Notes: generated by a model not told the origin, from the letters alone. A stretch of 11,338 nucleotides of DNA from Oscillospiraceae bacterium (GCA_031270785.1 JAISWM010000025.1:1-11338), one strand, 5' to 3'. Counted from the stretch's first letter, positions 1 to 5,466 are shown. Numbers and translations: made by a program.

Positions 1-155
1 AAAAGAGAAATTATTACTGCGATAGAAATACAAATTAATAATTTGATATGATGAATAAAAATATTATATTCTTGCAATACCCGATGAGCTTGGTAATTTA
101 ATTGTGAATGTTCGCGTTGGTTATGTGATTGAATGCTTTTTTATGAAATTTATAA
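1..155. other. Left-edge stretch without a supported gene
   Basis: No convincing gene is visible. The plus frame at 1-51 reads open to a TGA and could be the last residues of a gene entering from the left (KREIITAIEIQINNLI). Another plus frame at 59-160 gives a protein-like stretch (IPDELGNLIVNV) with no good start, ending at the TAG inside the repeat that begins at 156. Both are too short to assign and could equally be decayed coding sequence. Confidence 0.3.
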
Positions 156-272
156 TATAGCTGTTACGATTTAAAACAGTCCTCAAAAGTAAATTTATCC
201 GTGTACTTTCTCCCAGCCGACGGCCGGGAGAAAGTCATAAAAATCAGACGCTTTTCAAACGAAACAGCTATA
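156..272 (+). repeat. A-type palindromic element, copy 1 (117 bp)
   Basis: The element is bounded by perfect 10-bp terminal inverted repeats, TATAGCTGTT at 156-165 and AACAGCTATA at 263-272. A strong hairpin occupies 206-234 (arms CTTTCTCCCAGCCG / CGGCCGGGAGAAAG, one mismatch). It differs from the copy at 11145-11261 at about six positions and from the inverted copy at 8645-8761 at about nine. It has no coding capacity, which fits a MITE-like non-autonomous element. Its right end abuts a C-type element. Confidence 0.85.
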
Positions 273-339
273 GTTGAAACTTCATTTCCCCCCGCCCATG
301 GCGGGGGGAAAAATATTGTCTACTAATTTGGACCACAGC
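271..339 (+). repeat. C-type element, left end missing
   Basis: It starts within the C left arm (TAGTTGAAACTTC), continues through a hairpin at about 286-310 (TTCCCCCCGCC / GGCGGGGGGAA) and ends with the C right arm, CTACTAATTTGGACCACAGCC. The outer part of the left arm is absent where the A-type element ends, at a TA. The right arm contains the stop codon and final residues of the trkA gene on the minus strand. Confidence 0.7.
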
Positions 340-988
340 CAAAAAATGCCTTTGCCTCTTTTAGCTTATTATATTCGCAGAATATTATTATTTCATCTCC
401 TGGCAATAAAACCGCATCATCTTGTGTGGAAACAAACGACCCTTTCCTTATTGCGGACACTATAAAACACGATGGCGGCAAATCCCAATCTTTAATTTTT
501 GTGTTTTTCATACTGAATTTTTCGCGAAGTATTATTGATAATATAAATGCTTTACCCTTATTTAAGCTGGCAATTAGCTGCATTCCTTCGTTGTGAATTT
601 CGTGTTCTACCATTTTAGTTATTATTTCTGTACTGCTCACTGTATTGTATATTCCAAGTTCTTCCATAACAACAAGATTTCTTGGATTATTTACTCTTGC
701 TATAACTTTTTCAATCATAAATTTCCTTTTAACTAACTGGCAGGCTACTAAATTATCTTGATCTCTTCCGGTTGCCGCCACGAAACAGTCTGCTTTAGCT
801 ATACCCGCACTTATCAACACTTCTATCTCCGTACCGTCTCCGTGAATTACTTCCGTTTCCAAATTATTAGCAAGATTTAAACATCTGCTTTTATTTTTTT
901 CGATCAAAGAGATATTATATTTTCTCTCCATCATACTTTGAGACAAATAGTACCCCAGTTTCCCTCCGCCTACTATTACTACTCTCAT
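323..988 (-). CDS. TrkA-family potassium uptake regulatory protein (RCK domains)
   Basis: This 221-residue cytoplasmic protein resembles TrkA/KtrA, the nucleotide-binding regulators of TrkH/KtrB potassium channels. Residues 1 to about 120 form an RCK_N Rossmann fold, with GGGKLG at 7-12, acidic E30 at the end of the second strand, HGDGT at 49-53 and ATGRDQDNLVACQ at 72-84. Residues from about 135 to the end fit an RCK_C (TrkA_C) domain, which binds c-di-AMP in some Firmicute relatives. An ATG also lies at 997, but AAAGG of the ribosome site touches it directly, while the ATG at 988 has 9-nt spacing and gives the standard family start MRVVIVGGG. The last residues (about CGPN) and the stop are encoded inside a C-type repeat, so the native C-terminus was probably slightly different. 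No channel subunit is adjacent. Family assignment is firm; pathway is inferred. Confidence 0.9.
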   Translation of the reverse strand: MRVVIVGGGKLGYYLSQSMMERKYNISLIEKNKSRCLNLANNLETEVIHGDGTEIEVLISAGIAKADCFVAATGRDQDNLVACQLVKRKFMIEKVIARVNNPRNLVVMEELGIYNTVSSTEIITKMVEHEIHNEGMQLIASLNKGKAFILSIILREKFSMKNTKIKDWDLPPSCFIVSAIRKGSFVSTQDDAVLLPGDEIIIFCEYNKLKEAKAFFGCGPN

Positions 989-1026
989 GTTATTCATCCT
1001 TTTTATTTAAAATATTGCTAATCGCG

Positions 1027-1055
1027 GTTATAATGAAACCCTTTTAAAACGGCAA
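1027..1055 (-). promoter_or_regulatory. Possible sigma-A promoter of the first trkA, at the end of a D-type repeat
   Basis: On the minus strand, TTGCCG (1050-1055) and TATAAC (1027-1032) are separated by 17 bp, giving 4/6 and 5/6 matches to consensus. The -10 is formed by the terminal TATA of the D-type element and lies 38 nt before the ATG at 988. The match is reasonable but unproven. Confidence 0.4.
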
Positions 1056-1133
1056 CTTTTTGTTTTTTCCCCCCGCTTTCTGTGGGGTAAAGAAACGCAA
1101 ATGATACCACGCTTCTAAATGGCTTTTGCTATA
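1029..1133 (+). repeat. D-type palindromic element (105 bp)
   Basis: The left arm is a diverged TATAGTAAAAACC-type end (TATAATGAAACC). The core is CCCCCCGC-TTTCT-GTGGGG. The right arm contains GAAACGCAAATGATACCACG and ends GGCTTTTGCTATA. The right arm closely matches those at 1561-1604 and 1662-1703 and, inverted, 3174-3210 and 11263-11300. Confidence 0.75.
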
Positions 1134-1140
1134 AAACTTC

Positions 1141-1233
1141 GATCATGTCTTAAAATAATTGAAACTTCTTCTTTTCTCCCACTCGTTCTAGCGGGGGAGA
1201 GAAAGACATTATCAACTAATTTGTGCCATAACC
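1141..1233 (+). repeat. C-type palindromic element (about 93 bp)
   Basis: The left arm GATCATGTCTTAAAATAATT matches other C left arms (GGTCATGTCTCAAAATAGTT). An imperfect hairpin follows at about 1173-1203. The right arm ATTATCAACTAATTTG...ATAACC is the reverse complement of the GGTTGTGGGTCAAATTAGTT end. Confidence 0.7.
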
Positions 1234-1247
1234 CCCCATTCAGATTT

Positions 1248-1355
1248 TATAGCTAACGCCCTTGAAAAGTGTCAAATTTTTTAACACTCTCTCCCCCCCG
1301 TCGGCGGGGAGAGACCGTACTAACAAATTTACTTTTTTCAAGTGTAGCAGCTATA
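1248..1355 (-). repeat. B-type palindromic element (108 bp)
   Basis: It is bounded by TATAGCTA at 1248 and CAGCTATA at 1355. The central hairpin is CTCTCCCCCCCGTCGGCGGGGAGAG-like. It has the same length and arms as the element at 7738-7845. Its arms are related to those of the 117-bp A elements (AAAGTAAATTTGT-like on one side, CTTGAAAAGTGTC on the other). Confidence 0.75.
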
Positions 1356-1382
1356 AAACTCTCGCTTTCCCCATAACAGGCT

Positions 1383-1473
1383 GGTTGTGGGTCAAATTGG
1401 TTGATATAGTAAAAACCTTTTTAAACAGTGATATTTTTTGTTCTTTCCCCCGCCTTTGGCGGGGGAAAGAAAC
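1383..1473 (+). repeat. C-type end joined to a D-type element
   Basis: At 1383-1404 the C right-end sequence GGTTGTGGGTCAAATTGGTT is cut off at TTGA. A D-type left arm begins at once with TATAGTAAAAACC (1405) and leads into the perfect hairpin CCCCCGCCTTTGGCGGGGG. The sequence right of the hairpin (GGATACAAACTGACATT) matches neither usual D arm. This looks like a D insertion at a TA in a C element, followed by loss of the right side. Confidence 0.6.
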
Positions 1474-1515
1474 GGATACAAACTGACATTTATAATTGAA
1501 ATTAGTATTAATGTG

Positions 1516-1604
1516 TATAATAAAAACCTTTTTTGTTGTTCCCCCGCCAAAGGCGGGGGAAAGAAACTCAAATAATACCACGTTTCTAAATAGTTTTTAC
1601 CATA
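1516..1604 (+). repeat. D-type element with shortened left arm (89 bp)
   Basis: The left end TATAATAAAAACC is followed by a shortened arm, the perfect hairpin CCCCCGCC-AAA-GGCGGGGG, and a right arm carrying AATAATACCACGTTTCTAAA and ending GTTTTTACCATA. Confidence 0.7.
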
Positions 1605-1727
1605 TAATCAGTATATTATTTTGGCATTTTTGTTTTTCCCCCCCGCTTTCTGCGGGGGAAAGAAACGCGAATAATACCACGTTCCTAAATAGTTTTTACT
1701 ATATAATCAGTATATTATTTTGGCATA
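1571..1727. repeat. Partial tandem duplication, 99-bp period
   Basis: The segment starting AATAATACCACGTTTCTAAA at 1571 recurs at 1670 and runs to GTATATTATTTTGGCAT (1611-1627 and 1711-1727). The offset is exactly 99 bp. Each unit includes the right arm of a D-type element and the last codons plus stop of the second trkA gene. The copy at 1608-1627 is therefore a duplicated 3' gene end outside the gene. Confidence 0.8.
1630..1703 (+). repeat. D-type half-element (hairpin plus right arm), product of the tandem duplication
   Basis: The hairpin CCCCCCCGCTTTCTGCGGGGG and right arm ending AGTTTTTACTATA are present, but there is no D left terminus. The left boundary is duplicated trkA-end sequence, as expected if this copy arose by duplication and not by insertion. 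Confidence 0.65.
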
Positions 1728-2330
1728 TATTATTTTATCCGTTGAACTAATTACCGCATTATTTTTCTCTGTGTTTAATGTAACGTCATTTTCTTTATTA
1801 ATTACCCCGACCACAAGTTCGCTGCTTCTGTGAGGTATTTCGTGCATAGATCTTCCTATTAAAACTTGTTCGGCATCCCTTATCAAAAACGACAGCGTGC
1901 TTGCTCCGAAAGTTATTTGTTTTACAGACGTCTTCTCCACAAGAACTGAAAACATTGCTTCCGTTGAAAGTTTGGTTTCACACATAATTTGAAATCCCAA
2001 ATGTTTAAATATTTTTTCTCTTGCCGGATCTATTATCCTTGTTACAACATTTTGTACACCAAAAAATTCCCTTACTATTTGCGATATAGTAATATTTAAA
2101 TTATCATCATCAGTAGTGATCGCTACCGCGTCGCAATTTTCCGCTCCGGCCTTTTTTAAAACTTCTATATCCATCGGTACCCCGGCTACTGTAATGCCAT
2201 CAAAATCATCGCTCAAAAGTTTAAAAGATTCCAAGTCATCATTCACTACCGAAACATTATGCCCATGCCTGCAAAGCATATCGGCGAGCCTACTTCCAAG
2301 TTCTCCGCACCCTACTACTAATGTATTCAT
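1707..2330 (-). CDS. TrkA-family potassium uptake regulatory protein (second RCK protein)
   Basis: This 207-residue protein is a second TrkA/RCK regulator, presumably acting with a membrane potassium channel not seen here. GCGELG at 7-12 is the dinucleotide-binding loop, followed by VVNDD at 28-32 and ITTDDDNLNI at 71-80, then an RCK_C-like region from about 135. The frame opens further upstream, to 2414, but that extension (starting MTQERVYGRICFF) is repeat DNA. ATG 2328-2330 gives the family start MNTLVVGCG and has a good ribosome site, AGAAAGG, about 8 nt upstream. The C-terminal IIYAKIIY and stop lie at the edge of a duplicated repeat segment. Adjacent pairs of distinct TrkA proteins in this order are familiar in Firmicutes, which supports a joint role. 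Confidence 0.9.
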   Translation of the reverse strand: MNTLVVGCGELGSRLADMLCRHGHNVSVVNDDLESFKLLSDDFDGITVAGVPMDIEVLKKAGAENCDAVAITTDDDNLNITISQIVREFFGVQNVVTRIIDPAREKIFKHLGFQIMCETKLSTEAMFSVLVEKTSVKQITFGASTLSFLIRDAEQVLIGRSMHEIPHRSSELVVGVINKENDVTLNTEKNNAVISSTDKIIYAKIIY

Positions 2331-2355
2331 ACAAACGGCCTTTCTTTCAATATTT

Positions 2356-2385
2356 CTTATATAGCTGTTATTTTTAAAAAAGCAA
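2356..2385 (-). promoter_or_regulatory. Possible sigma-A promoter of the second trkA, at the end of an A/B-type repeat
   Basis: On the minus strand, TTGCTT (2380-2385) and TATAAG (2356-2361) are 18 bp apart. The -10 spans the repeat boundary CAGCTATA|TAAG, 25 nt before the ATG. The -35 match is weak (3/6), the -10 good (5/6). Only 29 bp of non-repeat DNA precede the gene, so any nearby promoter must use repeat sequence. Confidence 0.35.
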
Positions 2386-2535
2386 ATTCGCCCGTACACT
2401 CTCTCCTGGGTCATGTCTCAAAACAGTTGAAATCCCTTCTTTCACCCCCCCGCCATAGGCGGGGTGAAAGATATTATCAATAAATTTGAACCACTACCTA
2501 ATTTCTATAGTCTATTGTAAAGCAGAACAGCTATA
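2360..2535 (+). repeat. A/B-type element interrupted by a C-type element
   Basis: Outer inverted repeats TATAGCTGTT (2360-2369) and AACAGCTATA (2526-2535) bound the unit. The left arm AAAAAAGCAAATTCGCCCGT is of A/B type and runs into CTCTCTCC, where a complete C element (2409-2498) begins. The outer right arm is short and the second half of the outer hairpin is missing, so part was probably lost after insertion. Confidence 0.65.
2409..2498 (+). repeat. C-type palindromic element (90 bp), nested
   Basis: The left arm is GGTCATGTCTCAAAACAGTT, the hairpin is CACCCCCCCGCC-ATA-GGCGGGGTG, and the right arm is ATTATCAATAAATTTGAACC followed by ACTACC. It is one of the most complete copies of the family. 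Confidence 0.75.
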
Positions 2536-2616
2536 ATTCGAACCACCACCTGTAATACGTTCATTTTTTAAAATATTACAATTCGGTAACAACATTAAAT
2601 TACCGTGCTAATTTAG

Positions 2617-2705
2617 GGTCGTGTCCCAAAATAGTTAAAATCCCTTCTTTTCCCCACGTCGTGGGTGGGTGAGAAAGATATTATCAATTAATTTGAACTA
2701 CAACC
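2617..2705 (+). repeat. C-type palindromic element (89 bp)
   Basis: It runs from GGTCGTGTCCCAAAATAGTT to ATTTGAACTACAACC with a diverged hairpin core (CCCCACGTCGTGGGTGGG). The 6-mer AATTTA occurs just outside both ends (2610-2615 and 2706-2711), consistent with a short target duplication. Confidence 0.7.
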
Positions 2706-2818
2706 AATTTATGGCTAACCGCTGAATTTGCGTGATTTTTCATATTCGGAACAATTAAACAATTTATCCGGCAAAAAAGAACTGTCCCCCCCTTGATTTT
2801 TGTTGAGTTCCGCAGTAT

Positions 2819-2903
2819 TATAGCTGATGTTCTCTAAAAAAGCAAATTTGTTTGTGTACTTTCATGCCAGCGCCGGTGAGGAAAAAAGGTGTAAATGATT
2901 AAG
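2819..2903 (+). repeat. B-type element, right end truncated
   Basis: The left end TATAGCTGATGTTCTCTAAA and arm AAGCAAATTTGTTTGTGTAC match A/B left arms. The hairpin is degenerate (GCCAGCGCCGGTGAGG). The right arm stops after GTGTAAATGATTAAG, where the next element begins. Confidence 0.55.
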
Positions 2904-2904
2904 T

Positions 2905-3112
2905 TATAGCTGATATTCCCTAAAAAAGCACACTCATTTGCGTACTCTTTCCCTCGGTTGTGGGTCAAATTAGTTGGTGATGTTTTTCCTCCTGCCAGAA
3001 CGCGAAGGGAAAAGAAGAAGTTTCAACTATTTTGAGATATAACCATTTCCCCCGCAGGCTCGCGGGGAAAGAGTGGTAAAAAATTAAGCATTTTTCAATG
3101 GTATTAACTGTA
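2905..3112 (+). repeat. B-type element split by a nested C-type insertion
   Basis: The left part, TATAGCTGATATTCCCTAAA to CTCTTTCCCTC, ends at 2955. The right part resumes at 3046 with TTTCCCCCGCAGGCTCGCGG and continues GGGAAAGAGTGG to about 3112. Removing the nested C element (2956-3044) and one copy of the duplicated TTTCCC(T/C)C rebuilds the stem ACTCTTTCCCCCGC / GCGGGGAAAGAGT. Confidence 0.7.
2956..3044 (-). repeat. C-type palindromic element (89 bp), nested, inverted
   Basis: It reads GGTTGTGGGTCAAATTAGTT at the left and AGTTTCAACTATTTTGAGAT then ATAACC at the right. Its own hairpin is weak (CCTCCTGCCAGAACGCGAAGG). It is flanked by TTTCCCTC (2948-2955) and TTTCCCCC (3046-3053). Confidence 0.75.
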
Positions 3113-3173
3113 AATTCCAGCGCAAACGGATTTTAGTGGGGTTGATGTGCGCGCTGTGTTCTTGGGAAATGTT

Positions 3174-3273
3174 TATAGCCAAAGCCATTTAATATGGTAT
3201 TATTTGCGCTTTTCCCCGCAGAAGGCGGGGGTAAAAACAAAAATGTTACTGTTTGAGAAGATTTTTTACTATA
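3174..3273 (-). repeat. D-type palindromic element (100 bp), inverted
   Basis: The left end TATAGCCAAAGCCATTTAAT is the D right arm inverted. The core is CCCCGCAGAAGGCGGGG. The right part, AAATGTTACTGTTTGAGAAG then TTTTTTACTATA, is the inverted D left arm. It ends 57 bp before the asparaginase start. Confidence 0.75.
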
Positions 3274-3317
3274 TCATTTTTATAAAGCGATTGGTTTTTG
3301 ACCTATTTTAATTTGCT

Positions 3318-3333
3318 GGGAGTGAGTTTTGTG
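3318..3333 (+). promoter_or_regulatory. Ribosome binding site deciding the asparaginase start
   Basis: GGGAGTGAG at 3318-3326 places GGAG 8 nt before a GTG at 3331. Upstream TTG codons at 3298 and 3313 in the same frame have no such site. Confidence 0.7.
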
Positions 3334-4326
3334 ATTTTACAAAAAAATAAACTGAAAAATATAGTTATAATTGGTACCGGAGGCACCATAGCCGGAGTAG
3401 GTGAAGCGGGGAATACTTCTTCTTATGTAGCAGGGCAGATAGAAGTTAATAACATTTTAGACGCCGTAGAAGGAATAACAAAATTAGCCAATTTAAGTGC
3501 CGAAAATATTATTAATGTTGATAGTTGTGACATTACTCAGGAAGATCATATAAAAATATCTAATTATATAAACGAGTTGTCAAAAGATGATAATATTGAC
3601 GGTTTTGTGATAACTCACGGGACGGATACGTTAGAAGAAACGGCATATTTTTTAAATTTGACTGTTAAAACAAATAAACCCGTGGTAATAACCGGCGCAA
3701 TGAGGCCGGCTACTGCTACCAGCGCGGATGGCCCTTTAAATCTATATCAGGCGGTAGTTCTTGCAAGAAGCGAGAAAGCCATCGGGAAAGGAGTGTTGGT
3801 GTCGTTTTGTGATTGTATTTATGGTGCAAGGGATGTTCATAAAGTAAGCTGTTTTAGAGTAAATGCTTTTGATCAAAAGGATTTTGGTTGTTTAGGTTAT
3901 GTGAGAGGCGATGAGGTATATTTTTATAATGAGTCGATCAAATTGCATACTACAGAATCTGAATTTGATTTAAAAAACGTTCAAAAACTTCCTTATGTGG
4001 CAATTGCGTGCTTTTTTGCCGATGCGGATGTTGAGATTTTGGATTATTTATCTAAAACCTCCAAAGGCATTGTGATAGCGGGAGCGGGGTGCGGCGAATG
4101 CGGTAAGATATGGAGCAAAAAAATAAAAGAACTTGTAAAAAACGGATTCCCGGTTGTAAGAAGTACCAGGGTCGCCAGCGGGTTAGTTGCGAGTGAAAAA
4201 TCTGTAAATGAATATGGAATATGCGCAGGGACTTTGCCCCCTCATAAAGCGCACATATTATTGTCTCTTTGTTTAACGAAAACAAACGATTTAGAAAAAA
4301 TAAATGAAATATTTAAAAAATACTAA
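3331..4326 (+). CDS. L-asparaginase, cytoplasmic
   Basis: This 331-residue enzyme should hydrolyse L-asparagine to aspartate and ammonia. The family signatures are intact: GTGGTIAG at 15-22 with nucleophile T19, a lid-loop tyrosine at Y32, DSCDITQ at 64-70, ITHGTDTLEETAYF at 94-107 with T98 and D99, GAMRPATATSADGP at 122-135, and the catalytic lysine in DVHKVS (K171). It has no signal peptide. GTG 3331 is the chosen start because a GGGAG site lies at the right distance; the frame stays open upstream to a TTG at 3298, which would add 11 residues. The neighbouring trkA is divergent, the only plus-strand arrangement in the window. The gene is followed 25 bp later by a C-type repeat. Sequence alone cannot exclude some glutaminase activity. 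Confidence 0.92.
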   Translation: MILQKNKLKNIVIIGTGGTIAGVGEAGNTSSYVAGQIEVNNILDAVEGITKLANLSAENIINVDSCDITQEDHIKISNYINELSKDDNIDGFVITHGTDTLEETAYFLNLTVKTNKPVVITGAMRPATATSADGPLNLYQAVVLARSEKAIGKGVLVSFCDCIYGARDVHKVSCFRVNAFDQKDFGCLGYVRGDEVYFYNESIKLHTTESEFDLKNVQKLPYVAIACFFADADVEILDYLSKTSKGIVIAGAGCGECGKIWSKKIKELVKNGFPVVRSTRVASGLVASEKSVNEYGICAGTLPPHKAHILLSLCLTKTNDLEKINEIFKKY

Positions 4327-4351
4327 TTTTAACCACTTTCGCCCAAAAGCG

Positions 4352-4418
4352 GATCATGTCTCAAAATAGTTGAAATCCCTTCCTTTTTCCCCGCCGATGG
4401 CGGGGGGGGAAAGATATT
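4352..4418 (+). repeat. C-type element, right arm truncated
   Basis: GATCATGTCTCAAAATAGTT and GAAATCCCTTCC lead into a hairpin (CCCCGCC-GAT-GGCGGGG). Only AAAGATATT of the right arm remains. The hairpin lies 60-85 bp after the asparaginase stop and could stall or terminate transcription, but no T-tract follows it on the plus strand. Confidence 0.65.
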
Positions 4419-4460
4419 TAAAGACTTTAGTCAGTTAAACGCGCAAAGCGTGCGAAACAA

Positions 4461-4490
4461 ATAACCACCCGCTATGCGGGGGGGCGAAAA
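4461..4490. repeat. Isolated hairpin core fragment
   Basis: ACCCGC-TAT-GCGGG followed by a G run resembles the core of the repeat family without recognisable arms. It lies just after the end of the truncated maturase-like ORF on the minus strand and may mark the deletion point. Confidence 0.4.
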
Positions 4491-4517
4491 CGAAAGTTAT
4501 ACAAAGAAAATCGCCTT

Positions 4518-4721
4518 TCAATCAAAACCACTAGCTTTTAGTGAATTGTATAATTCAAAATTACTTTCAGGATTTAGTAACTTCTGCTTGTCTATCATTT
4601 TTTGGATTTTTGTAAAAGATATTTTATCTAAAATATCAATGGCACTTGTAAGCGCATTCAGCAATAACACGTTGTTTTTGTCTAATTCATAAAAACAGAT
4701 ATATTTTGTAAAATGTGCCAT
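4518..4721 (-). pseudogene. Probable N-terminal remnant of a radical SAM/SPASM peptide maturase
   Basis: The 67 residues (MAHFTKYICFYELDKNNVLL...KASGFD) resemble the short N-terminal segment that precedes the radical SAM barrel in SPASM-type peptide maturases: KY.FF at the start, a hydrophobic LLLNALTSAIDILD strand-helix, then a helix ending L..SGF. The CxxxCxxC cluster motif and the rest of a roughly 400-residue enzyme are absent. The frame ends at TGA, and a one-base shift continues as LIERRFSLYN before running into hairpin repeat DNA. The start is well supported by AAAGGAG 5-6 nt upstream. It follows the CPBP protease gene by 37 bp, a neighbour common in ribosomal-peptide loci. It could instead be an intact small protein. 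Similarity is judged by eye. Confidence 0.5.
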
Positions 4722-4757
4722 TTTGTCTCCTTTCCAAAAAAGCTATTTACTTGATGT

Positions 4758-4785
4758 ATTATATCACACCAACACAATTTATTAA
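4758..4785 (-). promoter_or_regulatory. Possible extended -10 promoter for the maturase-like ORF
   Basis: On the minus strand, TGATATAAT gives a perfect -10 (4758-4763) with an extended TGn motif. A weak -35, TTAATA, lies at 4780-4785 with a 16-bp spacer. It overlaps the last codons of the CPBP gene and lies 36 nt before the ATG. Confidence 0.35.
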
Positions 4786-5466
4786 TATGTGTGAAATAAT
4801 GCCTGGAATTGGTGTTTTTGTTTTTTCATAAATAATTGTAAGTACAAAACTAAAACCTATATAAGAGAAAATATATAGAAACTCTAGCGGCCTATTATAT
4901 AACAATACGGCTATTGAGATATGTTGGAATCCAAAAAGAATGGCTGTTATTAAATGAGCAAATATTCCGATTCTCTTTCTTAATGTGGTAAACAAACAAA
5001 CTCTATATGTAACTTCTTCAACAAATGGACCTATCAAGCACATGCTAAGTATAGAATAAGTTTGTAACCACACATTCGGTTTACTTAGTTGATTACTAAG
5101 GCTTTCGCTATTAAAATTTTTCAAACCCTCATGACCTAAAAATACAATAAAATTATTTTCAATAAATCTAAAAAGCACTTTGCTTGCAAATATTGCTAAA
5201 ATACATACTACTGTCCACATTATTATTTTCTTTGTCTTTTGTTGTTTTAAGGGTTCAAATATCGTAGGCATATAAGAAATAAAAACAATTAGCGGAAGGA
5301 TTATACTTGTTATTGGATTGATAAATGAATAATTTATATTGTCACCGAAAATCGTGTGTAACAAAAGTATAAACAAAGTTCCACCGAAACTTGCATAACA
5401 CGCATAACTAATTCCGAAATATTGACGCCAATCTTCAATTTTTTCATTAAACACAATCTGTCTCAT
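4759..5466 (-). CDS. CPBP-family intramembrane metalloprotease (Abi/CAAX type)
   Basis: This 235-residue membrane protein carries all three CPBP motifs: EE-x3-R (E150, E151, R155), F-x3-H (F178, H182) and H-x3-N (H226, N230), which bind metal in the membrane. Hydrophobic segments lie near 25-40, 52-70, 81-98, 137-149, 170-190 and 196-213. Family members include type II CAAX prenyl proteases and bacterial proteins tied to bacteriocin maturation, export or self-immunity; the substrate cannot be told from sequence. ATG 5466 follows AGAGG at about 8 nt. The protein ends five residues after N230, slightly short but plausibly complete. Downstream, a maturase-like fragment starts 37 bp later, hinting at a former peptide-modification locus. 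The upstream gene cdaR ends 90 bp away, so read-through is possible. Confidence 0.85.
   Translation of the reverse strand: MRQIVFNEKIEDWRQYFGISYACYASFGGTLFILLLHTIFGDNINYSFINPITSIILPLIVFISYMPTIFEPLKQQKTKKIIMWTVVCILAIFASKVLFRFIENNFIVFLGHEGLKNFNSESLSNQLSKPNVWLQTYSILSMCLIGPFVEEVTYRVCLFTTLRKRIGIFAHLITAILFGFQHISIAVLLYNRPLEFLYIFSYIGFSFVLTIIYEKTKTPIPGIISHILINCVGVI

Larger units (their letters stand above)
989..1706. other. 718-bp intergenic region between the two trkA genes, filled with repeats
   Basis: The region holds a D-type element (1029-1133), a C-type element (1141-1233), a B-type element (1248-1355), a C fragment (1383-1404), a D-type fragment (1405-1473), a short D-type element (1516-1604) and a tandem-duplicated segment (1571-1727). 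Reading frames through it translate hairpins (residues such as PPPKAGER) and are not genes. The two trkA genes were probably once closer together. Confidence 0.8.
2331..3330. other. 1-kb divergent intergenic region, mostly repeats
   Basis: It separates the minus-strand trkA from the plus-strand asparaginase. It contains an A/B-type element interrupted by a C element (2360-2535), a lone C element (2617-2705), a truncated B-type element (2819-2903), a B-type element interrupted by a C element (2905-3112) and a D-type element (3174-3273). No gene is supported in 2536-2616, 2706-2818 or 3113-3173. Confidence 0.8.

Noticed and set aside
1029..1703. CRISPR array, because similar hairpin repeats recur at fairly even distance
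   Set aside because: The copies differ in length and arm type, occur in both orientations, are nested, and have no uniform unique spacers or cas genes nearby.
1262..1750. Overlapping open frames on both strands (for example residues PPPKAGERN repeated)
   Set aside because: They translate hairpin cores and arms of the repeat elements. They lack ribosome sites and their apparent internal protein repeat is the 99-bp DNA duplication.
2331..2414. N-terminal extension of the second trkA (MTQERVYGRICFF...)
   Set aside because: The extension is encoded by the A/B-type repeat and the nested C end. The downstream ATG at 2330 has a ribosome site and gives the family start.
4383..4410. Intrinsic terminator after the asparaginase
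   Set aside because: The stem is strong but is the general repeat core and lacks a following T-tract on the plus strand. A terminator role is possible but not supported.
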